64,000 nt of DNA from Dehalococcoidia bacterium (lineage in GTDB: Bacteria; Chloroflexota; Dehalococcoidia; DSTF01; JACRBR01): positions 104,497 to 168,496 of the forward strand of contig JBBDXD010000006.1 of assembly GCA_040902535.1 (NCBI GenBank), in the 5' to 3' direction. Below are positions 42,227 to 50,092 of the stretch, in pieces; positions within the stretch are counted from its first letter, which is position 1; every line of letters starts with the position of its first letter. A program made the position numbers and the translations under genes. Below the pieces are notes generated by a model. It saw nothing but the letters and a program-made list of their open reading frames with translations. It was not told where the DNA came from and did not search any database.

Positions 42227-42293
42227 GCTTACCCTCGCGTAGGAGAATCCCGCCGCCTCACACACGGCCAGGGCACCGGTCGCCCCGTCGAAG

Positions 42294-42734
42294 CTACTCC
42301 GCAGCGCCGCCCAGCGGGTCGACCGCAAAGCAAAACTCTTCGACCACGCACCCGCCGATCAGATGCTCCTGGATGATCCGCTCGAGCACGTCTGCGTTCG
42401 CCGAGTGATACCACGCGCCCTCCGGGTAGACGAGCGCGATCGGCCCCTGCGCGCACATGCGCAGGCAATTCGCCTTCGTGCGATACACCACGCCTGCCCC
42501 CGCCGTGAGCCCCAGTTCGACGAGCCTGCGCTTCAGGAACTCCCACGCGGCGAGCGTCTGCTCGCGCGGCGCGCACTTGGGCTCCGTCTGGTCGGCGCAG
42601 AGCAGGATATGACGCCGAATCCGCCCCACGCCGTACTGCGCGACATGCTCGAGCAACTCTTCGTCCAGCGCGCGTTCTTCGTTCGGCACGATCCATCGTT
42701 GCAGCCGCGATGCCCTCGCACAACCCTCCGTCAT
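42294..42734 (-). CDS. Thioredoxin-like [2Fe-2S] ferredoxin domain protein
   Basis: 146 residues. [13 protein letters not shown] followed by [22 protein letters not shown] gives the four cysteines of the thioredoxin-like ferredoxins (spacing C-x8-C then C-x3-C). Such proteins carry electrons or deliver to NADH-dehydrogenase-like or nitrogenase-like systems. An N-terminal helix of about 40 residues is extra. Weak ribosome site at the chosen ATG; the real start could be slightly later. Confidence 0.85.
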   Translation of the reverse strand: MTEGCARASRLQRWIVPNEERALDEELLEHVAQYGVGRIRRHILLCADQTEPKCAPREQTLAAWEFLKRRLVELGLTAGAGVVYRTKANCLRMCAQGPIALVYPEGAWYHSANADVLERIIQEHLIGGCVVEEFCFAVDPLGGAAE

Positions 42735-42856
42735 AACGGGAAGGCGGGCGCCCTAATTCCCACGGTTTGCGCTTCGGTTTGGCTATCTCCAGATTCGAAA
42801 AAGCTGGTGAGAGACGCGTAATCGGCTCGTGAGACGCTCGACGTAAAGTTGACCCT

Positions 42857-42880
42857 GCTTGTCAAACCGCAACGACAAGC
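42857..42880. promoter_or_regulatory. Interrupted palindrome upstream of the HTH gene
   Basis: GCTTGTC, 10 bases, GACAAGC, ending 46 bases before the ATG of the HTH protein at 42926. A possible autoregulatory operator; no direct evidence. Confidence 0.35.
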
Positions 42881-42925
42881 TCCAACGGCGCGGCCCGCAG
42901 CAGCGGGCGTTCACAGGGGGCAAGG

Positions 42926-43156
42926 ATGTCTGTCGAACTCACACCAACGTTGCAGGAGGAAAGACACCTCGACGAGCTGACGAGGACCGAGAAGCTCCGC
43001 ATCGCGGCGCGTGTCCTCATCAAGCGTGGAGTGGCCGGGAACGGCGGAAGATGGGGCCTGCAGTCGCGGCTCGCGGAACACTTCGGTGTCACGCGGCAGC
43101 GCGTCAGCCAGATCGTCCGCCAGGAACTCGCCCACTTCAATGCTGATTCTCGATAA
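42926..43156 (+). CDS. Small stand-alone helix-turn-helix protein
   Basis: 76 residues that are nearly all a DNA-binding domain: RLAEHFGVTRQRVSQIVRQEL at about residues 47-67 is a canonical HTH of the type seen in sigma factor region 4 and small transcriptional regulators. The first 25 residues form a Glu/Leu-rich helix. No ligand domain. ATG has a GGGGG/AAGG ribosome site. Likely a regulator, possibly of itself (palindrome upstream). Confidence 0.75.
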   Translation: MSVELTPTLQEERHLDELTRTEKLRIAARVLIKRGVAGNGGRWGLQSRLAEHFGVTRQRVSQIVRQELAHFNADSR

Positions 43157-43376
43157 GCAGAAGGCGGTCGAACACATCGTTGCGCTCACCTCCGCCGACC
43201 CCGTCGCGGTCGCCCGTCCTGAGGAGCGGCCCGGCAGGATCCGTGCGCGCAGCTATCACCGTGTGGCGCGGTACGAGCGGAAGACGGCGGCGGCAGACGG
43301 CGGTTTGCCGCCCCGCCGCTCACCGTTCCGCTTCCGTCGCCGCCTCGTCCCCAACATCGAGGGGACGCCTGTCTGA
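43140..43376 (+). CDS. Possible small hypothetical protein, doubtful
   Basis: An ATG 17 bases inside the HTH gene opens 78 codons starting MLILDKQKAVEHIVAL and ending in an Arg-rich, low-complexity tail (RRSPFRFRRRL). The first 45 residues look protein-like and the overlap could be coupling, but no family is recognised and the tail suggests a chance frame in GC-rich DNA. Confidence 0.25.
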   Translation: MLILDKQKAVEHIVALTSADPVAVARPEERPGRIRARSYHRVARYERKTAAADGGLPPRRSPFRFRRRLVPNIEGTPV

Positions 43377-43421
43377 GGTCGATGAGGCCCCGAACCCCGA
43401 GCCTTCGGGGCCTCATCGACC
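43377..43421. repeat. Perfect 18-base-pair hairpin
   Basis: GGTCGATGAGGCCCCGAA (43377-43394), a 9-base loop, and its exact complement (43404-43421). There is no T tract on either side. It lies in the gap of about 430 bases (43157-43588) between the HTH gene and the PIG-L gene, which otherwise holds only a doubtful ORF and a TTGTTTG-type tract. Confidence 0.8.
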
Positions 43422-43542
43422 CGACCCTGCCCCGAAGCGAACGAAGCGCCGCGTCCACCACACCGAACGATATAGCGCGGGGCACATGTGCACGCCACGG
43501 CGTCTCCGGCCGGGTCCGAGACGCGCGCCCACGCCGTCCCCT

Positions 43543-43585
43543 CTGTTGTCTGTTGTCTGTTGTTTGTTGTCTGTTGTTTGTTTGT
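43543..43585. repeat. TGTTGTC/TGTTTGT tract
   Basis: About 43 bases of irregular TGTTGTCTGTTGTT units just past the PIG-L stop. It is similar in composition to the tract at 30421-30445. Confidence 0.65.
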
Positions 43586-43588
43586 CCT

Positions 43589-44428
43589 CTACTCCAACCC
43601 CGCAAACAGATCGTCGAGCATCACGCCGTCCGCGACGGGCGGGTGCGCGCGATGAAACCACTCCCGCCCGAAAAAGCGCAGCCGCGATGCGACCGGCAGC
43701 TTCATGAACGGATTCATGTCGGAGATCTGCGTCCGGTGCGCCACCATCGCGCGCTCCTTGCGTTCGAACTGATCGCGTACGTCGATCACGCAGTTCGGCT
43801 CGACGCGCGGCAAGTCGTCGATGCCTTCCTCCTGCGCGACGTTCGGCTCCATGATCCCGCTCTCCTGCATCTCTTGCATCAGCCGGCCGAACTCCTGCAT
43901 AGGGATCGCCGTGTAATACAGCGCGTTCGCCTGCCACGCCGCGCCGGCCCCGGCGTAACGCGATGCGTCCGCCGCCGCGCTGAATGCTTCCTTCGCGTGA
44001 AAATGCACCGCGATGTGGTCCGGATGGCCGTAACCGCCGCTCTCGTCCCACGTCACCACGATCCGCGGCCGCGTCTCGCGGATCAATCGCACCATCGCTT
44101 CGACGACATCGTCGGCAGCGGCGTTCATCAGCGCGTCCGGATGCTCATTCTCGGCCGTCCCCTTCATTCCCGAGTCGCGGAAGCCCAGGAAGCGCACGTC
44201 GGACACGCCGAGGATCGTCATCGCATCGCGCAGTTCCTGCTCGCGATAGTCCGCCAGCGTCTCGGGCGTCGCGCCGGTCCCCGGCGAGATCTCCCCGACC
44301 TCGCCGCGCGTCGCCGAGACCATCGTCACCGGCACGCCGCGGTCCGCGTATCGCGCGACCGTCGCGCCGACGCCGAACGTCTCGTCGTCTGGATGAGCAA
44401 AGATCGCCAGGATTCCGCCTTCGGGCAT
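43589..44428 (-). CDS. PIG-L family N-acetylglucosaminyl-type deacetylase
   Basis: 279 residues. Zinc deacetylase fold with the signature FAHPDDETFGVG (metal Asp/His), GYGHPDHIAVH supplying the second metal His, and FRDSGMKGTAENEHPDAL. Length and internal sequence fit the mycothiol-synthesis MshB / Mca branch (LmbE), which removes acetyl or amide groups from N-acetylglucosamine conjugates. Mycothiol is not known outside Actinobacteria, so the substrate is open. ATG follows AGGAGGAG. Confidence 0.87.
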   Translation of the reverse strand: MPEGGILAIFAHPDDETFGVGATVARYADRGVPVTMVSATRGEVGEISPGTGATPETLADYREQELRDAMTILGVSDVRFLGFRDSGMKGTAENEHPDALMNAAADDVVEAMVRLIRETRPRIVVTWDESGGYGHPDHIAVHFHAKEAFSAAADASRYAGAGAAWQANALYYTAIPMQEFGRLMQEMQESGIMEPNVAQEEGIDDLPRVEPNCVIDVRDQFERKERAMVAHRTQISDMNPFMKLPVASRLRFFGREWFHRAHPPVADGVMLDDLFAGLE

Positions 44429-44619
44429 AACTCCTCCTATCACGTGCGCAAGTGATCCAGTCTGACACGCGCGCGCCCCAGCATCACGTATGGCCCGTTG
44501 CCTGTCCCGTCCGCCGTAGGCCCGAAAACTCCACCCGCGATCCCGACGACCGACGACCGACGACCAGGCGACCAGACGACGGCTGGTCGCCCCGCCGCCC
44601 CGCGTGGTACCGTCGCGCC

Positions 44620-45987
44620 ATGCCCACCATCACCCTCCCTTTCGGCGACGCCACCATCGATGCCGAACTCCCCGCACGGGCGCGCGTCGTCGCGCGCAGC
44701 GGTGGCGCCGGTTCCGGCGGCGGCCTCCAGCCCGTCGCTGACCTGGAGTCGACGATCCGGCAGGCCCTCGATCGACCGCTCGGCCTGCCGCCGATCCGCG
44801 AACTCGTGCGCCCCGGCTCGCGCGTCGCCATCGCCTTCGACGATCCCACCGTGACGTCCTTCGGCCCGATCCGCCGCGTCGCCATCGAGGCGATCCTCGC
44901 GCAACTCGTCGATGCCGGCGTCCGCGAGGACGATGTGCGGCTGATCTGCGCCAACGCGCTGCACCGTAAGTTCACGCGTGAAGAACTCGCCACGATCATC
45001 GGACAGGAGTTGGTCGACCGCTTCGGCGAGCGCCTCTTCTGCCACGACGCCGAAGATCGCGACAACATCGTCAATCTCGGCACGACGCCGCGCGGCTACG
45101 ACGTCGAACTCTCCCGTCACGCCGCCGAAGCGGATCTCTGCGTGTACGTGAACGCCGGCCTGCACCTGGGATTCAGCGGCGGCTGGAAGTCGATCGCCGT
45201 CGGGCTATCGACATGGCGCTCCATCCGCCACACCCACCACCCCGACGGCATGTCGATGTCCGTGCTCAACAACCGCATGCACGACGTGCTCAACGAGATG
45301 GGCGCGCACCTCGAAGCCTCACTCGGCAAGCGCATGTACAAGATCGAGTGCGTGCAGGCGTCGCCGACGAGGATCGCGCACGTCTGGGCGGGCGGCGTCT
45401 CCGAAACGCGCGCCGCTGCGCTCGACGTCATGGCCTCACGCAACGCGCCGCGTCGTTCGCAATCGGAGCCCGCCGATGTCGTCGTCTACGGCCTCCCCGC
45501 ATGGAGCCCGTACGCCGTCTTCGGCCAGATGAACCCAATCCTGACGCTGATATCGTCCGGCCTCGGCTATCTCGGCGGCTACATCGAAGCGCTCGGCAAA
45601 CCCGGCTGCACCGTCGTGCTCGCGACGCCGTGTCCGGAGGCGTGGGACATGGAACACCACCCCTCGTACCGCGACGCCTGGGACCGTGTGTTACCCGCGA
45701 CACGCGACCCGTACGAGATCATGCGCAGGCACACCGACGAGTTCGCCACGCATGCCGGCTACATCGACCGCTACCGCAACGGCGTCGCGTTCCACCCCGT
45801 CCACGCGATCCTCGCGACGCATCCGCTACGCCGCCTCAAGCACGCATCACGCGTCATCGTCGCCGGCGCACTCGATCCGGCGGTGCCACAGCACATCGGC
45901 TTCGACCACTCCCCGTCCGTCGAATCCGCCCTCACCGAAGCCGAACGCCACCACGGCCCCGACTGCTCCATCGTCTGCGTGAATTGA
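44620..45987 (+). CDS. LarA-like nickel-pincer racemase family protein (DUF2088)
   Basis: 455 residues. N-terminal DUF2088 domain: RPGSRVAIAFDDPTVTS, then GVREDDVRLICANALHRKFT (the His-containing loop), and VYVNAGLHLGFSGGWKSIAVGLSTW, with the Lys/His positions used for the nickel-pincer cofactor in LarA. The C-terminal part includes GYIEALGKPGCTVVLATPCPEAW. LarA relatives racemise or epimerise alpha-hydroxyacids. A hydroxyacid substrate is likely but not determined; LarB/C/E partners are not in the window. Confidence 0.8.
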   Translation: MPTITLPFGDATIDAELPARARVVARSGGAGSGGGLQPVADLESTIRQALDRPLGLPPIRELVRPGSRVAIAFDDPTVTSFGPIRRVAIEAILAQLVDAGVREDDVRLICANALHRKFTREELATIIGQELVDRFGERLFCHDAEDRDNIVNLGTTPRGYDVELSRHAAEADLCVYVNAGLHLGFSGGWKSIAVGLSTWRSIRHTHHPDGMSMSVLNNRMHDVLNEMGAHLEASLGKRMYKIECVQASPTRIAHVWAGGVSETRAAALDVMASRNAPRRSQSEPADVVVYGLPAWSPYAVFGQMNPILTLISSGLGYLGGYIEALGKPGCTVVLATPCPEAWDMEHHPSYRDAWDRVLPATRDPYEIMRRHTDEFATHAGYIDRYRNGVAFHPVHAILATHPLRRLKHASRVIVAGALDPAVPQHIGFDHSPSVESALTEAERHHGPDCSIVCVN

Positions 45988-45995
45988 GCGCAGCC

Positions 45996-46210
45996 GTCAT
46001 TCCGAGCGAAGCGAAGGCAGCGTCATTCCGAACGAAGCGAAGAACAGCGTCATTCAGAGCGAAGCGAAGAATCTCTCTCGTGGTCGCCACGCATGAAGGC
46101 AATTCCTCGCGTACCCTCACGACGAACGCGCATCAGAGCGAAGCGAACAACAGCGTCATTCAGAGCGAAGCAAAACAGCGTCATTCAGAGCGAAGCGAAG
46201 AATCTCTCTC
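45996..46210 (+). repeat. Cluster of about six dispersed GTCATTC repeats
   Basis: Direct copies begin near 45996, 46022, 46049, 46131 (lacks the first bases), 46155 and 46180. Each is a variant of GTCATTCAGAGCGAAGCGAAG; the fuller ones end AATCTCTCTC. Spacing is irregular and intervening DNA is not unique spacers, so this is not CRISPR. Between the third and fourth copies (46070-46130) lies a degenerate copy of the 5' end of the GIY-YIG gene that follows. Confidence 0.9.
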
Positions 46211-46223
46211 CTGGTAGCCGCAA

Positions 46224-46595
46224 ATGAAGACATTCCATGTGTACATCATGACGAACGCCGCGCGTGGCACGCTCTACGTCGGTGTCACGAACGCGATCGC
46301 CCGACGCGTCGACGAACACAAGTCGAAGCGCTCACCCGGGTTCACGCGCCGCTACAACCTCTCCATGCTCGTCTACGCGGAGACGGCCGATGACGCGCTG
46401 TCGGCGATCGCCAGGGAGAAGCAGATCAAAGGTCTGAGCCGATCGAAGAAGATCGCGCTGATCGAAGCGGAGAATCCTGGCCGGGCTGATCTCGCCCATG
46501 ACTGGTTCGCTGGCGACGCTCATGGCGACGTCCGGCCAAAGCAGCGTATCCCGGCGCAGCCGCACGAGAGAGACTCTTCGCTTCGCTCTGATTGA
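46224..46595 (+). CDS. GIY-YIG nuclease-family protein, intact
   Basis: 123 residues, UPF0213/GIY-YIG type single-domain. FHVYIMTN and LYVGVTN are the GIY and YIG strands, followed by ARRVDEHKSKRSPGFTRRYN with catalytic-type Arg and the helix containing LVYAETAD; REKQIKGLSRSKKIALIE is the terminal region. The last residues (RDSSLRSD) are encoded by the inverted repeat, which also gives the stop. The ATG is 14 bases past the left repeat. It would nick or cut DNA. The target, possibly the repeat itself, is unknown. Confidence 0.88.
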   Translation: MKTFHVYIMTNAARGTLYVGVTNAIARRVDEHKSKRSPGFTRRYNLSMLVYAETADDALSAIAREKQIKGLSRSKKIALIEAENPGRADLAHDWFAGDAHGDVRPKQRIPAQPHERDSSLRSD

Positions 46596-46596
46596 C
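46566..46596 (-). repeat. Inverted copy of the dispersed repeat, right end of element
   Basis: Reverse complement begins GTCAATCAGAGCGAAGCG and ends GTCTCTCTC, matching the repeat at 46180-46209 with two changes. Contains the GIY-YIG stop codon. Confidence 0.85.
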
Positions 46597-46696
46597 ACGT
46601 TTCGACGCCCCTCGCAACTATGGCTCCCTCGCTCCAATGGGCGACCTTAAGGACCTGCCGCGGTACGATCCCCCTCTCACAACGAAGGAGATCCCC

Positions 46697-47890
46697 ATGC
46701 CCAACGCACTCACCCCCGAAATCAAAGAACAACGCAAGCAGGCGAAAGCCTTCCTCGACGAGCACATCATCCCCAACGAGCCCGCCCTCCAGCAGCACGA
46801 CGCGAACGCCGCCGCCCTCATGAAAGACCTCCAGGCGCGCGTCAAATCGATGGGCATGTGGGCGATGTTCATCGGCCCGGAGGCCGGCGGCACCGGCACC
46901 GGCTTTCTGGCCTACGCCTACGTCAACGAGATCCTCGGCCGCAGCCCCTTCGCGCCGCGCGCCTTCGGATGCGCCGCCCCCGACACCGGCAACGCCGAGA
47001 TCCTGCACCAGTTCGGCACCCCCGACCAGAAGGAGCGCTGGATGAAGCCGCTGATCGCCGGCGACATCCGCTCCTGCTTCTCGATGACAGAGCCCGAAGT
47101 GTCGGGCGCCGACCCCACGGGCCTGCGCACGCGCGCCCTGCGCGACGGCGACGAGTGGGTGATCAACGGCCACAAGTGGTTCACCAGCGGCGCCATCGGC
47201 GCGTCGTTCGCGATCGTCATGACCGTCAGCGATCCCGAAGCCGAGCAGCACCGCCGCATGAGCCAGATCATCGTCCCGACGGACACGCCCGGCTTCAACA
47301 TCGTCCGGCCCGTGCCCGTCATGGGCGAGACCGACGGCGCCCACTGCGAGATCATCTATGACAACGTGCGCGTCCCCGTCACGAACACGCTCGGCGAGGC
47401 CGGCGATGGCTTCCGCATCGCGCAGCGGCGCCTCGGGCCGGGGCGCATCCATCACTGCATGCGCTGGCTGGGACAGATGCAGCGCGCGTTCGAACTGATG
47501 TGTACCTACGCGCTCAAGCGCGAGGCGTTCGGCGGCCCGCTCGCCGACAAGCAGACCGTGCAGAACTGGATCGCCGACTCCGCCGCCGAGATCCAGGCGT
47601 CGCGCCTGCTCACACTCGCCGCCGCCGAAAAGATCGACCAGGGCGACGAAGCGCGCGCCGAGATCTCGATCATCAAGTTCTTCGGCGCCAGGGTCCTGCA
47701 CGACGTCATCGACCGCGCGATCCAGGTGCACGGCGCCCGCGGCGTCTCCGGCGACACGCCGCTCGAGAGCATGTACCGCAACGCGCGCGCCGCCCGCATC
47801 TACGACGGCCCGGACGAAGTGCATCGCATGGTCGTAGCCCGCCGCATCCTCCGCACCTTCAAAGACGGCGGCGTGTGGGAGTTTGAGTAG
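46697..47890 (+). CDS. Acyl-CoA dehydrogenase
   Basis: 397 residues, FAD-dependent. Motifs: GPEAGGTGTGFL, CFSMTEPEVSGADPTGL for flavin/substrate, NGHKWFTSGA, FNIVRPVPVMGE, GRIHHCMRWLGQMQRAF, REAFGGPLADKQ and IQVHGARGVSGDTPLE. The IYDGPDEVHR block lies where the catalytic Glu is often found in the C-terminal half. It is related to mcd at 3697 only distantly and lacks its N-terminal extension. ATG 46697 has AAGGAG at 6 bases. Chain-length preference not readable. Confidence 0.92.
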   Translation: MPNALTPEIKEQRKQAKAFLDEHIIPNEPALQQHDANAAALMKDLQARVKSMGMWAMFIGPEAGGTGTGFLAYAYVNEILGRSPFAPRAFGCAAPDTGNAEILHQFGTPDQKERWMKPLIAGDIRSCFSMTEPEVSGADPTGLRTRALRDGDEWVINGHKWFTSGAIGASFAIVMTVSDPEAEQHRRMSQIIVPTDTPGFNIVRPVPVMGETDGAHCEIIYDNVRVPVTNTLGEAGDGFRIAQRRLGPGRIHHCMRWLGQMQRAFELMCTYALKREAFGGPLADKQTVQNWIADSAAEIQASRLLTLAAAEKIDQGDEARAEISIIKFFGARVLHDVIDRAIQVHGARGVSGDTPLESMYRNARAARIYDGPDEVHRMVVARRILRTFKDGGVWEFE

Positions 47891-47905
47891 AGAGCTCGCT
47901 CTCTC

Positions 47906-48877
47906 TCAGGGATTGGCTACGAAGTCGCTGGCATTGAGGGCCCGTAATCTGGGTTTGAGTTCGGCAACCCAGAGTTCAACTCGCTCGGCAAGTTCACGGA
48001 ATATGTCGTCATGCTGGTTTGGGCCAATGCTCAGCCTCTGCATGACGTGACTCTCGATCCGACCCGGGTTCTCCAGCCACTCTAGTTGACCGAGTCTCGC
48101 TTCAAGCGCGGCGGCGTCTCTCTGAAGCAAGTGGAAGTGCGGCTTCGAGTCTGGGCCGCCTAGCACGAGCTTGAGCCGCACGGAATCGTTGTTGGTGAGA
48201 ATCACCAGCGTGAAGTTCGTTCGACCAAGGGCAACCGCCATCTCAGATGGGAACATCGGCTGCCCAATTCGGATCGGGCTGGTTCGTTCCAACATGTACT
48301 CACGAAACGCCGACCAGAATTCCATCTGGTGCTGAGCAGTTGGGGACAGCTCTTTGTCGGTGGCTGCTGCGCGGCTAACGCGTTGCTGCCAGCCATTCGG
48401 TTGACTTGCGATGTTGAATCGAGGCGCCGGTGCCGAGCCCCCTATTCGCCAAAGCTCGATCTCGAGGCCGAAGAAGTTGATTCCACCACTCGATGTTCGA
48501 TTCAGCCAATCAAGCGCGGCCCGATGCTCGTCTGTGAACCGCGCAGCCACCCAAATCATAGTCACGCATTCGAGCCCTGCGGCATACGTCAACAGTTGAC
48601 CAAGATGTATGTGGTCTGTTCGCTCGAGCTGATTCTCGATCACGACAAAGTGCCCCGTCAGCGTATCTTGGCAAAGAATGTCAGCTCGGTACGGGCCAAC
48701 AAATTTCTCCTCCGCGTTCGCCTCGAGCGAGATCCCGATTGTTTCGCCAAGAACGGCTAAGTTCTCTGGCCTCGCGAGCCAAGGTGTGAACTCGTACGGT
48801 TCTGATGACCAGTAAGTGCGGAGGTCGACACGTTCGAGGCGCGCTAGGGCAGGCTTGTCGCCGTTCACATCCATCAC
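47906..48877 (-). CDS. DUF4268 / PD-(D/E)XK-like nuclease-fold protein
   Basis: 323 residues. VGPYRADILCQD then GHFVVIENQLERTDHIHLGQLLTYAAGL is the D...E-x-N(Q) layout of PD-(D/E)XK-type nucleases. The middle residue is Asn/Gln rather than Lys, so the catalytic Lys is not obvious. The C-terminal DUF4268 part is QMEFWSAFREYML to the end. It is AT-richer and uses codons unlike its neighbours, with a non-standard start (MMDVN overlapping the MOSC gene). Likely acquired. Such genes often travel with defence islands; none is next to it. Confidence 0.75.
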   Translation of the reverse strand: MMDVNGDKPALARLERVDLRTYWSSEPYEFTPWLARPENLAVLGETIGISLEANAEEKFVGPYRADILCQDTLTGHFVVIENQLERTDHIHLGQLLTYAAGLECVTMIWVAARFTDEHRAALDWLNRTSSGGINFFGLEIELWRIGGSAPAPRFNIASQPNGWQQRVSRAAATDKELSPTAQHQMEFWSAFREYMLERTSPIRIGQPMFPSEMAVALGRTNFTLVILTNNDSVRLKLVLGGPDSKPHFHLLQRDAAALEARLGQLEWLENPGRIESHVMQRLSIGPNQHDDIFRELAERVELWVAELKPRLRALNASDFVANP

Positions 48878-49428
48878 ACCGGCTCCAGCCGCACCCCCAC
48901 ACCCTCACGCGTCTCAACCCGAATAGCATCCCCGGCGCGCACGACGCCACCCTCCACCACCACCCCCATGATGCCGGCCTTCCGCATGATGCTCCCGTCT
49001 TCGAGCTTGCGTGCCACCTGTTGCAGCAGCCGCTCGTCGATGCTGTTGAGCTGCGTGCACGGGGTGCGCAGACCGGTGATCTCGACCACCACGCTCTCGC
49101 CTATGTGCAGCCGCGCGCCGACGGTCAGCTCCAGGATCGACAGGCCGCGCGTCGTGATGTTTTCGCCCATCCGCCCCGGTTGCACGTCAATGCCGAGCGC
49201 CGCCATCTCGTCGAACAACTCGCTATGGATCAGGTGTACCTGCCGCCGGTTCGGCAGCTCCGGCGTCTTCGCCGCGCGCGAGCGATGCCGCACCGTCGCG
49301 CCCGCGTGAAAGTCCCCCTCGACGCCATGACCCGCGATCAGCCTGATCTCCGGCATCGGATCCTTGCCGATGCCGCCCGTAGGACTGCTGTTCACCGAAA
49401 CGACTTCGCCCTGCATCTGCTCCTCCAC
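48874..49428 (-). CDS. MOSC domain protein
   Basis: 184 residues. MOSC domains (molybdenum cofactor sulfurase C-terminal) bind a sulfur on a conserved Cys. Here it is in ITGLRTPCTQLNSID at about residue 130, with GRMGENITTRGL and GVEGDFHAG among the usual blocks. Probable role: sulfur transfer or metal-sulfur chemistry. Start M1 or M5 (ATG 49416) both plausible. Ends overlapping the DUF4268 start by 4 bases. Confidence 0.85.
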   Translation of the reverse strand: MEEQMQGEVVSVNSSPTGGIGKDPMPEIRLIAGHGVEGDFHAGATVRHRSRAAKTPELPNRRQVHLIHSELFDEMAALGIDVQPGRMGENITTRGLSILELTVGARLHIGESVVVEITGLRTPCTQLNSIDERLLQQVARKLEDGSIMRKAGIMGVVVEGGVVRAGDAIRVETREGVGVRLEPV

Positions 49429-49454
49429 CTGCTCGTGAGGAATTGTACCGACTC

Positions 49455-49553
49455 CCCCAATCTGTCCTCATCTGCTCCATCTGCGGACAACCCCTCGCCC
49501 CGTACGGCGCCGACCCTCCCCAATCTGTCCTCATCTGTTCCATCTGCGGATAA
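49455..49553. repeat. Direct repeat of 36 bases, two copies
   Basis: CCCCAATCTGTCCTCATCTG... at 49455-49490 and again at 49518-49553, identical but for two bases, separated by 27 bases. They lie between the MOSC start and the RidA stop. Not part of a gene. Confidence 0.9.
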
Positions 49554-49581
49554 CCGGTTCATCTGTGGCGAATAGTCGACG

Positions 49582-50070
49582 CTACTCCCGCACTTCGATC
49601 GTCGCCTCCACCTCCAGCGCGATGTTGAACGGCAGCGAAGCAACGCCGACGGCAAGACGCGCGTGCTGCCCCGCTTCGCCGAACACCTCGACGAAGAGGT
49701 CGGACGCGCCGTTGATCACCTTCGTGTGCAGCAGAAACTCCGGCGTCGCGTTGACGACGCCGTACACCCGCACGAAGCGCGACACGCGGTCGAGCGTCCC
49801 TAGCGCATCGCGGATCGTCGCCAGCACGCCGAGCCCCGCGACGCGCGCCGCCTCGCACCCCGCGTCCGCATCGAGGTCCGCGCCCAACCGCCCGAAGATC
49901 GCGGTGCCGTCGGCGCGCAACGGAATGTGGCCGGCCGTCATGAGGACGCCGCGGCTCACGATCGCGTGCAGGTACGTGCCGGCCGGCGGCGGCATCTTCG
50001 GCAATTCGAGCCCCAGTGCCCTCAGCCGCGCTTCCGCAGATTCCGTCGTCACGTCAGCAGCCACAATCAT
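49582..50070 (-). CDS. RidA family protein (longer form)
   Basis: 162 residues. RidA fold with AGTYLHAIVSRGVLMTAGHIPLRADG, VLATIRDALGTLDRVSRFVRVYGVVN, GAGQHARLAVGVASLPFNIALEVEATIEV. The end GVASLP-FN.. keeps the R-x-A substrate region as HARLAVGVASLP. It is about 30 residues longer than the RidA at 6513 and belongs to a different subgroup. ATG 50070 follows GGATCGGAG. It lies next to a PNPOx-like gene and a MocR regulator. Confidence 0.8.
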   Translation of the reverse strand: MIVAADVTTESAEARLRALGLELPKMPPPAGTYLHAIVSRGVLMTAGHIPLRADGTAIFGRLGADLDADAGCEAARVAGLGVLATIRDALGTLDRVSRFVRVYGVVNATPEFLLHTKVINGASDLFVEVFGEAGQHARLAVGVASLPFNIALEVEATIEVRE

Positions 50071-50092
50071 CTCCGATCCTCTGATGCGCTCG

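Larger units (their letters stand above)
46180..46596. mobile_element. Putative minimal element: GIY-YIG gene between inverted repeats
   Basis: The repeat at 46180-46209 and its inverted counterpart at 46566-46596 (about 30 bases with 2 mismatches) bound one gene. The gene starts 14 bases after the left repeat and its stop codon lies in the right repeat. A second unit of 433 bases with the same design lies at 3181-3613. No target-site duplication is evident. Mobility is inferred. Confidence 0.5.

Noticed and set aside
43180-43707. Longer open frames in the gap before the PIG-L gene
   Set aside because: They cross a TTG repeat and a perfect hairpin and are low-complexity; no conserved start or motif.
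45996-46210. CRISPR array
   Set aside because: Repeat units vary in length and spacing, the intervening DNA is itself repeat or gene remnant rather than unique spacers, and no cas gene is near.
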